NCBI RefSeq assembly: GCF_024129735.1
Contig: NZ_JAMXXK010000005.1
Coordinates: forward strand, 25,270 to 89,269
Direction: 5' to 3'
Length of the DNA: 64,000 bases
From: Acinetobacter lwoffii
GTDB lineage: Bacteria > Pseudomonadota > Gammaproteobacteria > Pseudomonadales > Moraxellaceae
Positions 35,869 to 44,798 of the stretch are shown here, one piece after another (positions within the stretch are counted from its first letter, which is position 1; every line of letters starts with the position of its first letter). Position numbers and translations under genes: made by a program. The notes beneath the pieces are model-generated. The model did no database searches. It was not told the DNA's origin and was given only the letters and a program-made list of their open reading frames with translations.

Positions 35869-36483
35869 ATGAAGCTCTATAACAACCCGCAATCACGTGG
35901 CCTGACCTTGTTGCCTTTACTGAAAGAATTGCAGATTGAAGACCAGATTGAACAGGTGGAAGTCGCCTATGAGCATATGCATCAGCAGGCGTATACACAG
36001 ATCAATCCGATGGGAAAAGTTCCCTGTCTGGTGGATCAAGGTGTCATTATTTCAGAAATGGCCGCTATTTTTATCTATCTGGCAGATAAATATCGTGACA
36101 AAGGATTGGCACCTGCTTTGGATGATCCGAAGCGTGGGGCGTATTTAAAATGGATGTTTTTCTGTCATGGACCCTTCACCGAATATATCGATATAAAAAA
36201 TTTGCAGGTGTCGCCAGAAAATATTGAAAAGAACCGGAGAAGTTTAAGTTTTGGGAATGAAGCAGCCGTATTTGATTTTCTGCAACAGGGCATCGGGCAG
36301 GCTAGTCCTTATCTGTTGGGTGAAAAAGTCTCGGCGGCGGATCTCTATGTGGCTTACTGTTTGATCTTCGCCATATCTGCGAAAATTTTACCGCCATTTG
36401 ACGAGTTTAGGCTCTTCCTGCAGCAGATGGCTCGCCGTGATTCCCTGAAAGATATCCCGTGGTTTCAAGAGTACCGAGTCTAA
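35869..36483 (+). CDS. Glutathione S-transferase
   Basis: 204 residues. Two ATG codons are adjacent (35866, 35869); the second is better spaced from AGGA. Thioredoxin-like N-terminal domain (MKLYNNPQSRGLTLLPLL) with the Pro of NPMGKVPCLVDQG and the Glu/Ser pair for the gamma-glutamyl group (VIISEMAAIFIYLADKY). Helical C-terminal domain with ASPYLLGEKVSAADLYVAYCL, the conserved N-capping box. Cytoplasmic detoxification enzyme; substrate unknown. Convergent with the mhpA-like gene. Confidence 0.9.
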   Translation: MKLYNNPQSRGLTLLPLLKELQIEDQIEQVEVAYEHMHQQAYTQINPMGKVPCLVDQGVIISEMAAIFIYLADKYRDKGLAPALDDPKRGAYLKWMFFCHGPFTEYIDIKNLQVSPENIEKNRRSLSFGNEAAVFDFLQQGIGQASPYLLGEKVSAADLYVAYCLIFAISAKILPPFDEFRLFLQQMARRDSLKDIPWFQEYRV

Positions 36484-36522
36484 TTCCTCTGTCTATATAT
36501 TGTCCGGGAGATCTAAAACAAT

Positions 36523-36548
36523 AAAAAAAACCACGCCGAAGCGTGGTG
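36523..36548 (-). terminator. Terminator of mhpA-like gene
   Basis: Stem CCACGC/GCGTGG with CGAA loop; on the minus strand eight T follow. Confidence 0.9.
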
Positions 36549-36564
36549 AAAAGTGACCCTAATA

Positions 36565-38169
36565 TTATTTCAGGTAAAGCTTTTTAAACAGTTGCTGGCT
36601 GGTGCTTTCCATCGATTGAGGAATGGCCAGGGCAGCTACGAAACGGTCAGGACGCAAGATCACAACTGAATCAGACGTGTTGCCAAACCACGAGCGGATA
36701 TCTGTGCCGATATCACCAATGGTGATGACATCTTCATACTGTTTACGCTGGCTATTTTGCAATTGCACCGCAGGAATTACCTGAATGAATTTCACGCGGA
36801 GCGTTTTCCACTGTTGCAACGTATCTGGGCTCAGACCCCATTTCGGATCGACACCCCAAGCAATAATCGCAAAATCATTGCCGATCACTTCATCCAGTAA
36901 TACGGTTTCACCCGAAGCCAGCTGAACCTGAGGCTGGATAAACATCTTACCGACCGGAGAGTTCTTGGCTCCGTTACTCAAAAGTGCGCCGTCATGATAT
37001 TTCGGCATCGGTTTAAAGCGCATTTCCAGCAGATATTGTTTGATCGGCTTGATATAGTTCAGGGCATAGGCAATGCTGTCACGAACAAATCCTTGCCATT
37101 TTTTCGGTGGTGCCAGTACGTGACCTGCCATCACCGACAGGTCAATCATCGCCTTGGCATGGTCTTTACGTTCGATCTGATACGAATCTAAAAGTGCTGG
37201 GCCAGCTTTACCTTGAACAACCAGTGCCATTTTCCAGGCCAGGTTAAAGGCATCACGCATACCGCTGTTATAACCCTGACCTTGCCATACCGGCATGATG
37301 TGCGCAGCATCACCGGCCAGCAAAATACGGTCGACACGGAACTTGTCGGCAATACGGGCATTATGGGTATAAACACGCTGACGGATCACTTCGATACCAT
37401 CCGTGCTTGGTAAGACCTTGGACAGAAGTTTGGCAATATTTTCCGGTTTGCTCAGTTCTTCCTGCGTTTCACCCGGCATGACCATAAATTCAAAGCGTCG
37501 AATACCATGTGGCAAAGCAGCTGATACATAAGGACGAACCGGATCACAACATAAGTAAATATGCGGTGTAGCAAGCGGGTCATTCTCAAGATCGATCACG
37601 ATCCATTGATTCGGTGCGGTTTCACCTTCAAAGGCAATGCCCAGGTTGCGGCGCACATAAGAATTACCGCCATCACAGGCAATCAGATATTGAGCGCGGA
37701 TGGTTTCTGCATCGCCCTCTTTATTTTGCAGATTGAGTATTACGCCGTCAGCATCTTGACTAAACTGAGTCAATTGACGAGAAAACAGCACTTGGGTGTT
37801 TTTATATTGCTTTAAGCCTTGCAGTAGGACGTTATCAACTTGTGGCTGAATAAAGGCATTACGGCGCGAGAAACCGAACTCACGTGTTAAAGGTTGAATA
37901 TCAGCAAAACAGCGACCTTTAGGCGTCAAGAAGCGCATCGCATGATTCGGAGTGGTATGCGGTAAGACTTGATCGACTAAACCCAAAGATTGAATGGTAC
38001 GCAAGGATTCATCATCGATTCCAATCGCACGTGGATAATCAATCAAACTATCCAGTTGCTCGACAATCGTGACAGCTATGCCTTGCTTGCTCAGATAGTT
38101 GGCAATGGTTAAGCCGACAGGGCCGGCGCCAAGGATTGCCACTTCAGTAGTGTAATTAGTATTGCTCAT
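36565..38169 (-). CDS. mhpA: 3-(3-hydroxyphenyl)propionate hydroxylase-type FAD monooxygenase (MhpA-like)
   Basis: 534 residues. FAD-binding Rossmann motif at the N-terminus ([20 protein letters not shown]), the [11 protein letters not shown] segment, the DG motif ([14 protein letters not shown]) and the GD motif ([19 protein letters not shown]) are intact, and the whole chain closely resembles E. coli MhpA (for example [20 protein letters not shown]). MhpA uses NADH and O2 to hydroxylate 3-(3-hydroxyphenyl)propionate to the catechol. None of the other mhp genes (dioxygenase, hydrolase, hydratase, aldolase) is nearby, so the true substrate is uncertain. Monocistronic. Confidence 0.88.
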   Translation of the reverse strand: MSNTNYTTEVAILGAGPVGLTIANYLSKQGIAVTIVEQLDSLIDYPRAIGIDDESLRTIQSLGLVDQVLPHTTPNHAMRFLTPKGRCFADIQPLTREFGFSRRNAFIQPQVDNVLLQGLKQYKNTQVLFSRQLTQFSQDADGVILNLQNKEGDAETIRAQYLIACDGGNSYVRRNLGIAFEGETAPNQWIVIDLENDPLATPHIYLCCDPVRPYVSAALPHGIRRFEFMVMPGETQEELSKPENIAKLLSKVLPSTDGIEVIRQRVYTHNARIADKFRVDRILLAGDAAHIMPVWQGQGYNSGMRDAFNLAWKMALVVQGKAGPALLDSYQIERKDHAKAMIDLSVMAGHVLAPPKKWQGFVRDSIAYALNYIKPIKQYLLEMRFKPMPKYHDGALLSNGAKNSPVGKMFIQPQVQLASGETVLLDEVIGNDFAIIAWGVDPKWGLSPDTLQQWKTLRVKFIQVIPAVQLQNSQRKQYEDVITIGDIGTDIRSWFGNTSDSVVILRPDRFVAALAIPQSMESTSQQLFKKLYLK

Positions 38170-38393
38170 AGCGAATGTCCATTCAATCGACTTGCATTTG
38201 ATGCTATTAAGGGACAGTTAGAAGCTAGAAACAAGTTAGGCGATAGTAGCTTAAGTATATGGATAATATTGGAATGAAATAGGTGGTTTTTAAATAAACA
38301 ATTGATTTTAATTATAAAAATAATAAAAATTTGATAGCCCGTATTAATTCTATGATCAGTTTTGACTATGGTGATAAATAGATTTTGTGCAAT

Positions 38394-38429
38394 AAAAATG
38401 CTGAACCAGCATCAAGCATGATTCAGCAT
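38394..38429 (-). terminator. Terminator of small exported-peptide gene
   Basis: Stem ATGCTGAA/TTCAGCAT followed on the minus strand by five T. It lies about 95 bp after the stop of the small gene at 38523. Confidence 0.7.
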
Positions 38430-38434
38430 CGAAT

Positions 38435-38489
38435 AATATCGGGGGCAGTATAGGACAAAGCCTACTGGAGAATTACTGTCCCTGATATT
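38435..38489 (+). other. 16-bp stem-loop, possible structured RNA
   Basis: AATATCGGGGGCAGTA pairs along its whole length with TACTGTCCCTGATATT if the RNA is read from the plus strand (14 Watson-Crick and 2 G-U pairs). On the minus strand the two wobbles become A-C mismatches. The 23-base loop contains a second small hairpin (TAGG/CCTA). Confidence 0.55.
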
Positions 38490-38522
38490 TTCATTGAAGG
38501 ATTAAACGAGTCGTTCAATTAA

Positions 38523-38756
38523 TTAACGTGCAGCAGGTTTTGCAGGGGGCGTGCTTTCTATAGCAGCTTCAGAGGCAGCAGGCTGCTCTGCAGATGCACC
38601 TGCAACAGGAGCATTCGATTCAGGTAATTCTTGTGTAGTCACAATCACTTTTTCTTCTGCAGTGGTGGTTTTCGCATCTGTGGTTTTGCTGTCAGCAAAA
38701 CTGGTGGCTGCAGCAGCAGTAAGCGTAGTGGCAAGTAAGATTTGTGCATATTTCAT
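38523..38756 (-). CDS. Small exported Ala/Thr/Pro-rich protein
   Basis: 77 residues from the ATG at 38756, chosen because AAGGA lies eight bases upstream; a longer frame to 38777 puts that site inside the gene. Signal peptide MKYAQILLATTLTAAAATSFA, cleaved after AxA-like SFA, leaves a mature chain of about 55 residues rich in Ala, Thr, Glu and Pro with no Cys and low predicted order. No known domain. The two-hairpin 3' region is described separately. Confidence 0.72.
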   Translation of the reverse strand: MKYAQILLATTLTAAAATSFADSKTTDAKTTTAEEKVIVTTQELPESNAPVAGASAEQPAASEAAIESTPPAKPAAR

Positions 38757-39152
38757 TTTTGGCATCCTTTTATTCATGTCATGTAATGTAATCTGCCGAA
38801 CTGACCATCACATCAATTCGACAGATGCCCATCCTAAGCACTGAAAATTTACTGAGCAAATCAATTAACAAAAGCGACACGCAGGGAATAACCTTGTAGA
38901 TACAAAACTGAGAAAGTTGTTTTATTTCTGTTAATTATGCAGAGTTTTATTTAATGAAAGTGTGTATGAATATTTCAAAAATCAAATTCGAAATAAAAGT
39001 TAACATAGAAAACTGATAATTTTGGATCATTCTATTAATTTTTATCTCTGTGATTTTCACGCTGTGTTTGCGAAGAACACGCATTTTAAAGTCACACTGT
39101 GCTTTATAATGCAGGGCATTGCTATTTCTATTCAATCTCTTGAGAGTCGATT
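38757..39152. other. 396-bp gene-free divergent promoter region
   Basis: Lies between two divergent genes. A TATAAT (39105-39110) suits the COG0523 GTPase gene, but no good -35 is seen. Short ORFs on both strands lack ribosome sites. No clear Zur or Fur site was recognised. Confidence 0.5.
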
Positions 39153-40160
39153 TTGAAAATTCTGTCAGCGTCGCAGGCTATTCCTGTCCATATCATTTCC
39201 GGATTTTTGGGGGCAGGTAAAACCACACTACTCAAACATTTACTACAGCAAAAACCGGAACAGGAAATCTGGGCTGTGCTAATGAATGAATTCGGCCAGA
39301 TTGGGGTAGACCAGCAGTTATTGCCGCAAGATCAGGGTTATGCGGTCAAAGAGCTGTTGGGTGGTTGTCTATGTTGCAGTAGCCAATTGCCGATGCAGAT
39401 TGCCTTGTCACGCCTGCTGTCAGAAGTGAAACCGGATCGTCTGTTTATCGAACCTACCGGACTGGGGCATCCTGGCCAATTACTGGAACAGCTGACCGAA
39501 CCGCACTGGCAGAGTCATTTAAACATGCAGGCATTGGTCACAGTGGTAGATGGTTCACGTTTGCATGATCGAGACTGGACTCAGCAAAACCTGTACGCAG
39601 ACCAACTCAAGGCAGCGCATATTGTGGTGATTTCACATACTGACTTGATGACAACCGCAGACCACGCAGCACTCACGCAACTTCAGACAGAATATCAACC
39701 TTATGCCCAACAGTGGTTGTTCACCGAGCATGGACAACTCGATATCGAACTGATCAAGCAGGGCTATCGGGGTTCCGCCCGTCAGATTCAGCCTTTGTTA
39801 AAACAGCAACAGATCACCCGTTCAGCAGATACGCCCTTAGTGATTCAGCAAATGCCTTATCATTATGTAGAAAGCGCGCAGGGTTATCAGGTTGCGGGCT
39901 GGAAATTGCCAAAACGCTGGCAATTCAATTTTTATGATCTGCTGGATCTGCTCTGTGAACAAAAAGACTGGCTCAGAATCAAGGGAATTTTTAATACGGA
40001 TCAAGGCTGGAAAAGCTTTAATTTTAATCCTGAGCAGTTTAATTATCAGTCGGCAGATGAAGGCATTGATAACCGGGTAGAAGTGATTTATCAACAGTCA
40101 CGGGATTGGCTGGCCTTTGAAACTGCCCTGATGCAATGTCGTATGGATCCAGAGAAATAA
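39153..40160 (+). CDS. COG0523 (CobW/YjiA/ZigA-type) metal-chaperone GTPase
   Basis: 335 residues, TTG start at 39153 with GAGAG about seven bases upstream; no in-frame ATG is nearby. Walker A is GFLGAGKTT (about residues 15-23), followed by the family metal motif GGCLCC (CxCC, about 71-76), the IEPTGLGHP switch, and a G4-position SHTD in place of the commoner NKxD/TKTD. A CobW C-terminal domain follows (WKLPKRWQFNFYDLLDLL). These proteins deliver or handle metals, often zinc. Which metal or client is unknown here. Confidence 0.9.
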   Translation: MKILSASQAIPVHIISGFLGAGKTTLLKHLLQQKPEQEIWAVLMNEFGQIGVDQQLLPQDQGYAVKELLGGCLCCSSQLPMQIALSRLLSEVKPDRLFIEPTGLGHPGQLLEQLTEPHWQSHLNMQALVTVVDGSRLHDRDWTQQNLYADQLKAAHIVVISHTDLMTTADHAALTQLQTEYQPYAQQWLFTEHGQLDIELIKQGYRGSARQIQPLLKQQQITRSADTPLVIQQMPYHYVESAQGYQVAGWKLPKRWQFNFYDLLDLLCEQKDWLRIKGIFNTDQGWKSFNFNPEQFNYQSADEGIDNRVEVIYQQSRDWLAFETALMQCRMDPEK

Positions 40161-40261
40161 TGGTACTGTTTCTAGTGCGCTGAATGAATTATTGGCCTAA
40201 ATCTGTTCAGCAAAATAGCGCTAAATCTTATATGCTAGGCGCCAAATTTGAGGATTATGTG

Positions 40262-40792
40262 ATGGCGTTAAAAGCGACGATTTATAAGGTTGATTTGAAT
40301 ATTGCGGACATGGATACGCATCGTTATGAGGATTATCAGCTGACGATGGCGCTGCATCCTTCAGAAACCATTGAACGCTTGATGGTGCGTATTCTGGCCT
40401 ATGCACGCTATGCCGATGAAGCACTGGAATTTACCAAGGATCTGTTTGAAACCGATGAACCGGCACTCTGGGAAAAGGATCTGACCGGGCAACTGGTCAA
40501 ATGGATTGAAGTCGGTAGCCCGGACGAAGATAAAGTCAAAAAGGCGAGTGCGCGTTGCAAGCAGGTCGCAGTCGTCACCTATGGTTCTGCGGTGGATGAA
40601 TGGTATAAGCGCAGCAGCAAATTAAAAATCTTAAAAAATGTGGAAGTGTGGAAGTTATCTACCGCAACCACCGACGCATTGCCACAGTTATGCGAACGCA
40701 CCATGCAGTTACAGCTCAATGTGATGGATGGTGAATGGACCTTGATTGGCGATCAGGGCCAGGTGCTGGTGGAGTGGGAACAGTTACAATAA
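40262..40792 (+). CDS. yaeQ: YaeQ family protein
   Basis: 176 residues from the ATG at 40262 (GAGGAT six bases upstream); the open frame extends to 40184, but YaeQ proteins start exactly at MALKATIYK. Family features: HPSETIERLMVRILAYARYADEALEF, DEPALWEKDLTGQLVKWIEVGSPDEDKVKKAS and the late QLNVMDGEW. YaeQ has a PD-(D/E)XK nuclease-like fold, but its role is not settled. Cytoplasmic. Confidence 0.92.
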   Translation: MALKATIYKVDLNIADMDTHRYEDYQLTMALHPSETIERLMVRILAYARYADEALEFTKDLFETDEPALWEKDLTGQLVKWIEVGSPDEDKVKKASARCKQVAVVTYGSAVDEWYKRSSKLKILKNVEVWKLSTATTDALPQLCERTMQLQLNVMDGEWTLIGDQGQVLVEWEQLQ

Positions 40793-40877
40793 GGCCAAAT
40801 AAGGATGCAAGTCTGGACTTGTATCCTGTAGCTCAAATTGCGTATATCTGAGGAATAAGAATACGCAGGGTTGCACC

Positions 40878-41501
40878 ATGTACCATGAACTTTATGATTT
40901 ACTGCTGGCTGTCGCGATTGGCGCAATTATTGGTGCAGAGCGTGAGTATCATAGTAAATCTGCTGGATTGCGTACCATGATTATGGTCAGTCTGAGTTCC
41001 TGTTTATTTACCATTATCTCCCTGAAAATAGGCGTGGCCAATCCTGACCGGCTGGCCGCCAATGTCTTGACTGGACTGGGTTTTCTGGGTGCCGGTGTTA
41101 TCCTGAAAGATGATAACCGTATTTCTGGAATTACCACCGCAACCACGATCTGGATGACGGCAGCACTCGGCATGGCGGTCGGTGCAGGCTATGAACTCTT
41201 AAGTATTTGGGCTACTTTTATTGTCATGGCGGTGCTGGTTCTATTGATGTATGTCCAGCGCGGCATTGAATCTCTGAATCAGGAACGCAGCTATGAAATC
41301 GTCTGCCCATTCGATCAGAATGATTCTGATCACTACGAAATGTTATTTAAACGTTATCAGTTAAAAGTGGTGCATTCCTCACAAAAAAAAATTGATCAAC
41401 AGATTGTCGGACGCTGGATTCTGATGGGATCGGCCAAGAATCATCAAGAATTAACCCAGTATTTACTCAATGATAAGAATATTCAGGAACTCAGCTTTTA
41501 A
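40878..41501 (+). CDS. MgtC/SapB family membrane protein
   Basis: 207 residues. The MgtC core is clear: GAIIGAEREYHSKSAGLRTMIMVSLSSCLFT, ANVLTGLGFLGAGVILKDDNRISGITTATTIWMTAALGMAVGAG, with four to five membrane segments over about residues 1-130. The remaining about 75 residues form a soluble tail. In pathogens MgtC aids growth at low magnesium and inside macrophages by inhibiting ATP synthase; for this short form the role is inferred only. Confidence 0.9.
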   Translation: MYHELYDLLLAVAIGAIIGAEREYHSKSAGLRTMIMVSLSSCLFTIISLKIGVANPDRLAANVLTGLGFLGAGVILKDDNRISGITTATTIWMTAALGMAVGAGYELLSIWATFIVMAVLVLLMYVQRGIESLNQERSYEIVCPFDQNDSDHYEMLFKRYQLKVVHSSQKKIDQQIVGRWILMGSAKNHQELTQYLLNDKNIQELSF

Positions 41502-41586
41502 CCCATCAATGGCCCAGACTTAAAAATATAGAGCATTCCAGTTTATACTGAGCTTTGAATTTTATGCTCCTCTCAGGTAAATAACC

Positions 41587-41925
41587 ATGATCAACGAACT
41601 TGAAATTATTGATTTAAAAGTAGGCGAAGGTAAAGAAGCGGTAAAAGGTGCCTTAATTACCACGCACTATACCGGCTGGCTGGAAGATGGAACCAAGTTT
41701 GATTCTTCTATTGACCGTGGTAATTATTTTGAAACTGTCATTGGTACCGGTCGTGTGATCAAAGGTTGGGATCAGGGTATTCTAGGAATGAAAATTGGCG
41801 GTAAGCGTAAACTGATGGTGCCTGCACATTTGGCCTATGGCGAACGCAAAATGGGTAAAGTCATTCCGGCCAATTCCAACCTGATTTTTGAAATTGAATT
41901 GTTTGACGTAAAAACACGTGATTAA
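41587..41925 (+). CDS. FKBP-type peptidyl-prolyl cis-trans isomerase
   Basis: 112 residues, the minimal single-domain FKBP, with no signal peptide, so cytoplasmic. Active-site residues of the family are visible: HYTGWLEDGTKFDSS, FETVIGTGRVIKGWDQGILGMKIGGKRKL, HLAYGERKMG and IPANSNLIFEIELFDV. It catalyses proline isomerisation in protein folding. Confidence 0.95.
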   Translation: MINELEIIDLKVGEGKEAVKGALITTHYTGWLEDGTKFDSSIDRGNYFETVIGTGRVIKGWDQGILGMKIGGKRKLMVPAHLAYGERKMGKVIPANSNLIFEIELFDVKTRD

Positions 41926-41980
41926 AATGATTTAACTGGCTGAATATAAAATATACTTTTTATTCAAAAATGTATGATGG

Positions 41981-42017
41981 TTCTGGTACAGTCGCTTCAA
42001 AATAGACTGTGCCGGAG
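41981..42017 (+). other. 13-bp stem-loop in leader of the GGDEF gene
   Basis: TTCTGGTACAGTC can pair with GACTGTGCCGGAG (three G-U pairs) around an 11-base loop, 93 bp before the diguanylate cyclase start and 56 bp after the FKBP stop. No T-tract. Confidence 0.45.
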
Positions 42018-42109
42018 ACGCTACAAAAAACATCTAAAAAGATTTGAAATCAAAAATATTCCTTGTAGATTATAAGAATAATAAAGAATTATTTTGAGAT
42101 ATAACGTAT

Positions 42110-43978
42110 TTGCATAACTTGATAAGGAATGTCTGTTTTTTCGTATTTGTCTGTGTCTTGAGCTGGATGACTTGCATCGTAAGTTCAGCAATCGCTCAGG
42201 ATGAACTCCCTTCGCCGTCATTTCAGCAGCAATCTCACGACCATATTACTGAAGTCCATTTTACCGAACATAGTACGAGTCCTTTGCAGGGAAAATGGCT
42301 GTTTTATCCGAGCCAGTTTATTATTCAGCCCAGTCCTGTACTGCAGTCAAAAACAGTTGAATTGCCAGCCTCTTTTAAAACTCTGGCGGGTTCAAATTCT
42401 GGCTATGGTACCTTTATTGGCTATTTTAAAATTCCGAAAGAATTTCTCGGGCGACGCATCGCAATTCGGATTCCGACCCAATACGGCGCCTATCGGGTAT
42501 ATGTCAACGGACAGTTTATTGTCCGGCTCGGGGAAATCAGTACTACACCTGAAAAACAGGTGACTGAAAAAGCACCGCGTATTGGCTATTTTGTTCCAGA
42601 TACTGAATATATTACCTTAAGCATTCAGGCCTCAAATTATACCCACTTGCATGGCGGTCTCGAGCGACCGATGCAGATTGGCGTTGCAGGTACCATCAAT
42701 CGCCAATTCCAGCAGCTCATGATGAGTATTGCCATGGTGTGCGGCGCGGTACTTGGGGTGGGGGTGTTTACCATTCTATTTTCGGTATTCAGGGGATCAC
42801 GAGAACGTAACAGTAAAAGTATCTTTGTTTTTGGCTGGTTTATTGTCTTTTTAGCCCTGCATAACCTGTTTTCTGCACCTTATGCCTATACGTTATTTAG
42901 CAATATCAACTGGCTGTGGGGAACCCGCTTAGAGTATCTGTTTACTTTTATTGCTGCCTTCTTTTTTCTCAGCTATATGCATCTGTTTAACCGGCGCTAT
43001 CTAAATCCGGTGATTTATTATATCGCAGTGGCCTTACTGGTCTTTAACATTACTTTCACCCTATTTTCACCTCCTGAGATATTTGAACGTCTGGCCCTAT
43101 TTAGTGCGATTTTTGCCTTGGTCATCATCGTTAATTTTATTTACGGCTTTTATCAGACCTTACGTTATAAAGAGCATTATTCGCGTTTAAATCTGATTGC
43201 GATTATTTTTCTTTGTGTCACCTTTTTGAATGATTATCTGTTGCTGATCAATGCAATTAAAACCACGTATCTGTTTTTTATCTCTACCAGTGTTTATGCC
43301 TTATTAATTATGTTTCAGCAGTCCAGACATTATGCACATCAAACTTATGAGACTGAACAGCTAAACCTGAACCTGATCGCCCTCAATAATTCGCTCGATC
43401 AAAAAGTTAAAGAACGGACCCAGCAACTGCGTGAAGTGAATGCCAAACTGGAACAGCAAATGAATATTGATGCGCTGACTGGAGCTTTTAACCGGCGTGC
43501 CTTAAATCATGAAATCCAGCAGCAGTTTTTGCAGACCCAACAGCAGCCGCAACATACCTTGATTTTTGCCATGCTCGATGTCGATTTTTTTAAAAACTAT
43601 AATGACTATTATGGCCACTTAAAAGGGGATGAAATCCTGAAAAATCTGGTTAGGATTATTCAAGCTGCTTTACCACCGTCTGGCTATCTGGCACGTTATG
43701 GTGGTGAAGAGTTTGCGATTCTGCTCACTGGAATGCCAGTTCAAACTGCCCTAAAAAATCTGGAAAATGTATTAAACCAGATTCGGGAACAGCGTATGGA
43801 ACATCTGAATCGGCCAGATGCAAAAGATTATGTTACGGTCAGTATGGGCGCGGCCTGGGTTGAACAAAACCATGGCTATGCAGATATTCATGAATTGATG
43901 AAAGCGGCAGATGTGCAGCTCTACGCCGCTAAACAGGCAGGACGTGATCAGTTAAAAATTGAAAAAGAGGTCGATTAA
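42110..43978 (+). CDS. Membrane diguanylate cyclase, 7TMR-DISM plus GGDEF
   Basis: 622 residues from a TTG at 42110, which keeps the whole signal peptide (CFFVFVCVLSWMTCIVSSAIA); no ATG is available at the right place. Layout: periplasmic DISM extracellular beta domain (about 35-195, with LQGKWLFYPSQFI), seven membrane segments (about 200-400), a coiled coil (about 410-450) and a GGDEF domain starting DALTGAFNRRAL with intact GGEEF at residues 531-535. It should make cyclic di-GMP from two GTP in response to an envelope signal. The RxxD inhibitory site nine residues before GGEEF is absent. No EAL domain. Confidence 0.92.
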   Translation: MHNLIRNVCFFVFVCVLSWMTCIVSSAIAQDELPSPSFQQQSHDHITEVHFTEHSTSPLQGKWLFYPSQFIIQPSPVLQSKTVELPASFKTLAGSNSGYGTFIGYFKIPKEFLGRRIAIRIPTQYGAYRVYVNGQFIVRLGEISTTPEKQVTEKAPRIGYFVPDTEYITLSIQASNYTHLHGGLERPMQIGVAGTINRQFQQLMMSIAMVCGAVLGVGVFTILFSVFRGSRERNSKSIFVFGWFIVFLALHNLFSAPYAYTLFSNINWLWGTRLEYLFTFIAAFFFLSYMHLFNRRYLNPVIYYIAVALLVFNITFTLFSPPEIFERLALFSAIFALVIIVNFIYGFYQTLRYKEHYSRLNLIAIIFLCVTFLNDYLLLINAIKTTYLFFISTSVYALLIMFQQSRHYAHQTYETEQLNLNLIALNNSLDQKVKERTQQLREVNAKLEQQMNIDALTGAFNRRALNHEIQQQFLQTQQQPQHTLIFAMLDVDFFKNYNDYYGHLKGDEILKNLVRIIQAALPPSGYLARYGGEEFAILLTGMPVQTALKNLENVLNQIREQRMEHLNRPDAKDYVTVSMGAAWVEQNHGYADIHELMKAADVQLYAAKQAGRDQLKIEKEVD

Positions 43979-44442
43979 AAAACATATTTATACAGATAGC
44001 GCGATTCATCTTCTGACTCGGCAGAATGTGGATGAAAGCCGCAGTGCTGATAATAACTTAAGGCAGTTTGGGTAGATTGTATTTCAATCTGATGAATTTT
44101 TTTCTTTAATAAAGTGCGATGCATTTGTTGAAATAACTCGGTGCCGAACCCCAGTCTTTGGCAGTGTTGGGCCACATAATGCATCCGGATTTCTCCAGCA
44201 TCACTGACCAATAAGAATCCGACGACCTTGTCATATATGAGATAAACCCAGCAATCGTTATACAGCATATCGACAATCAGGCTGGCATGATCAAACTTTT
44301 CTAGCCAGGTTTGAATTTTGCTTTCTTCACGCTGATGATCCAGTACACAGGACTGAATGCTGTCATGAATGACCTGAATAATTTGAGGTATATCTTCGAC
44401 CCTCCCTTCACGAATCATAATATTATTCATTTTCTCGAACAT
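43975..44442 (-). CDS. GNAT family N-acetyltransferase
   Basis: 155 residues. GNAT fold: MIREGRVEDIPQIIQVIHDSI, a central strand VGFLLVSDAGEIRMHYVAQHCQRLGFGTELFQQMH containing the acetyl-CoA pyrophosphate motif QRLGFG, and TALSYYQHCGFHPHS at the C-terminus. Substrate unknown. An in-frame ATG at 44430 (MNNIMIR) is an alternative start. Its 3' end overlaps the diguanylate cyclase stop by four bases in convergent orientation. Confidence 0.9.
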   Translation of the reverse strand: MFEKMNNIMIREGRVEDIPQIIQVIHDSIQSCVLDHQREESKIQTWLEKFDHASLIVDMLYNDCWVYLIYDKVVGFLLVSDAGEIRMHYVAQHCQRLGFGTELFQQMHRTLLKKKIHQIEIQSTQTALSYYQHCGFHPHSAESEDESRYLYKYVF

Positions 44443-44798
44443 TTATAGGGAAGGTTTATTTGATAAAAAAGAAGAGGGTAAAAAACAGAACAATATTGTA
44501 GTTTTTTGAGAATATTTTCCGTGATTTATCCATGTGAAGATCTGTTCTGTTGCTGATTTGTCCTGTTTGTTTATCTCAAGTTCTTGAATCTCATTAGGGA
44601 GTTAAAAATAAAAAATCAAAGTAAATCAATTTTTAAATAAATCGAAGTTCGAATCTGGGCACAAATGAGCAAGCAGAGAAGATAAATAGTAAAAATAAGC
44701 CTCAAGTTTGCACTGTATAAAAAATAGACGTATGCTGAGTCAAAAGGGACTATTCAAATGAATCTTGATCCTATAACCATAAAAATAAAATTAGTCAC
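44443..44798. other. 356-bp mostly gene-free region with a mini-ORF
   Basis: AT-rich divergent promoter region. At 44758-44802 a 14-codon ORF (MNLDPITIKIKLVT) has a GGGA ribosome site and its TGA stop overlaps the next gene's ATG. No other structure seen. Confidence 0.5.

Larger units (their letters stand above)
38170..38522. other. 353-bp gene-free region with two strong stem-loops
   Basis: AT-rich near the mhpA promoter side. Its right part holds a minus-strand terminator (38398-38429) and a 16-bp stem-loop (38435-38489). No ORF. Confidence 0.65.
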
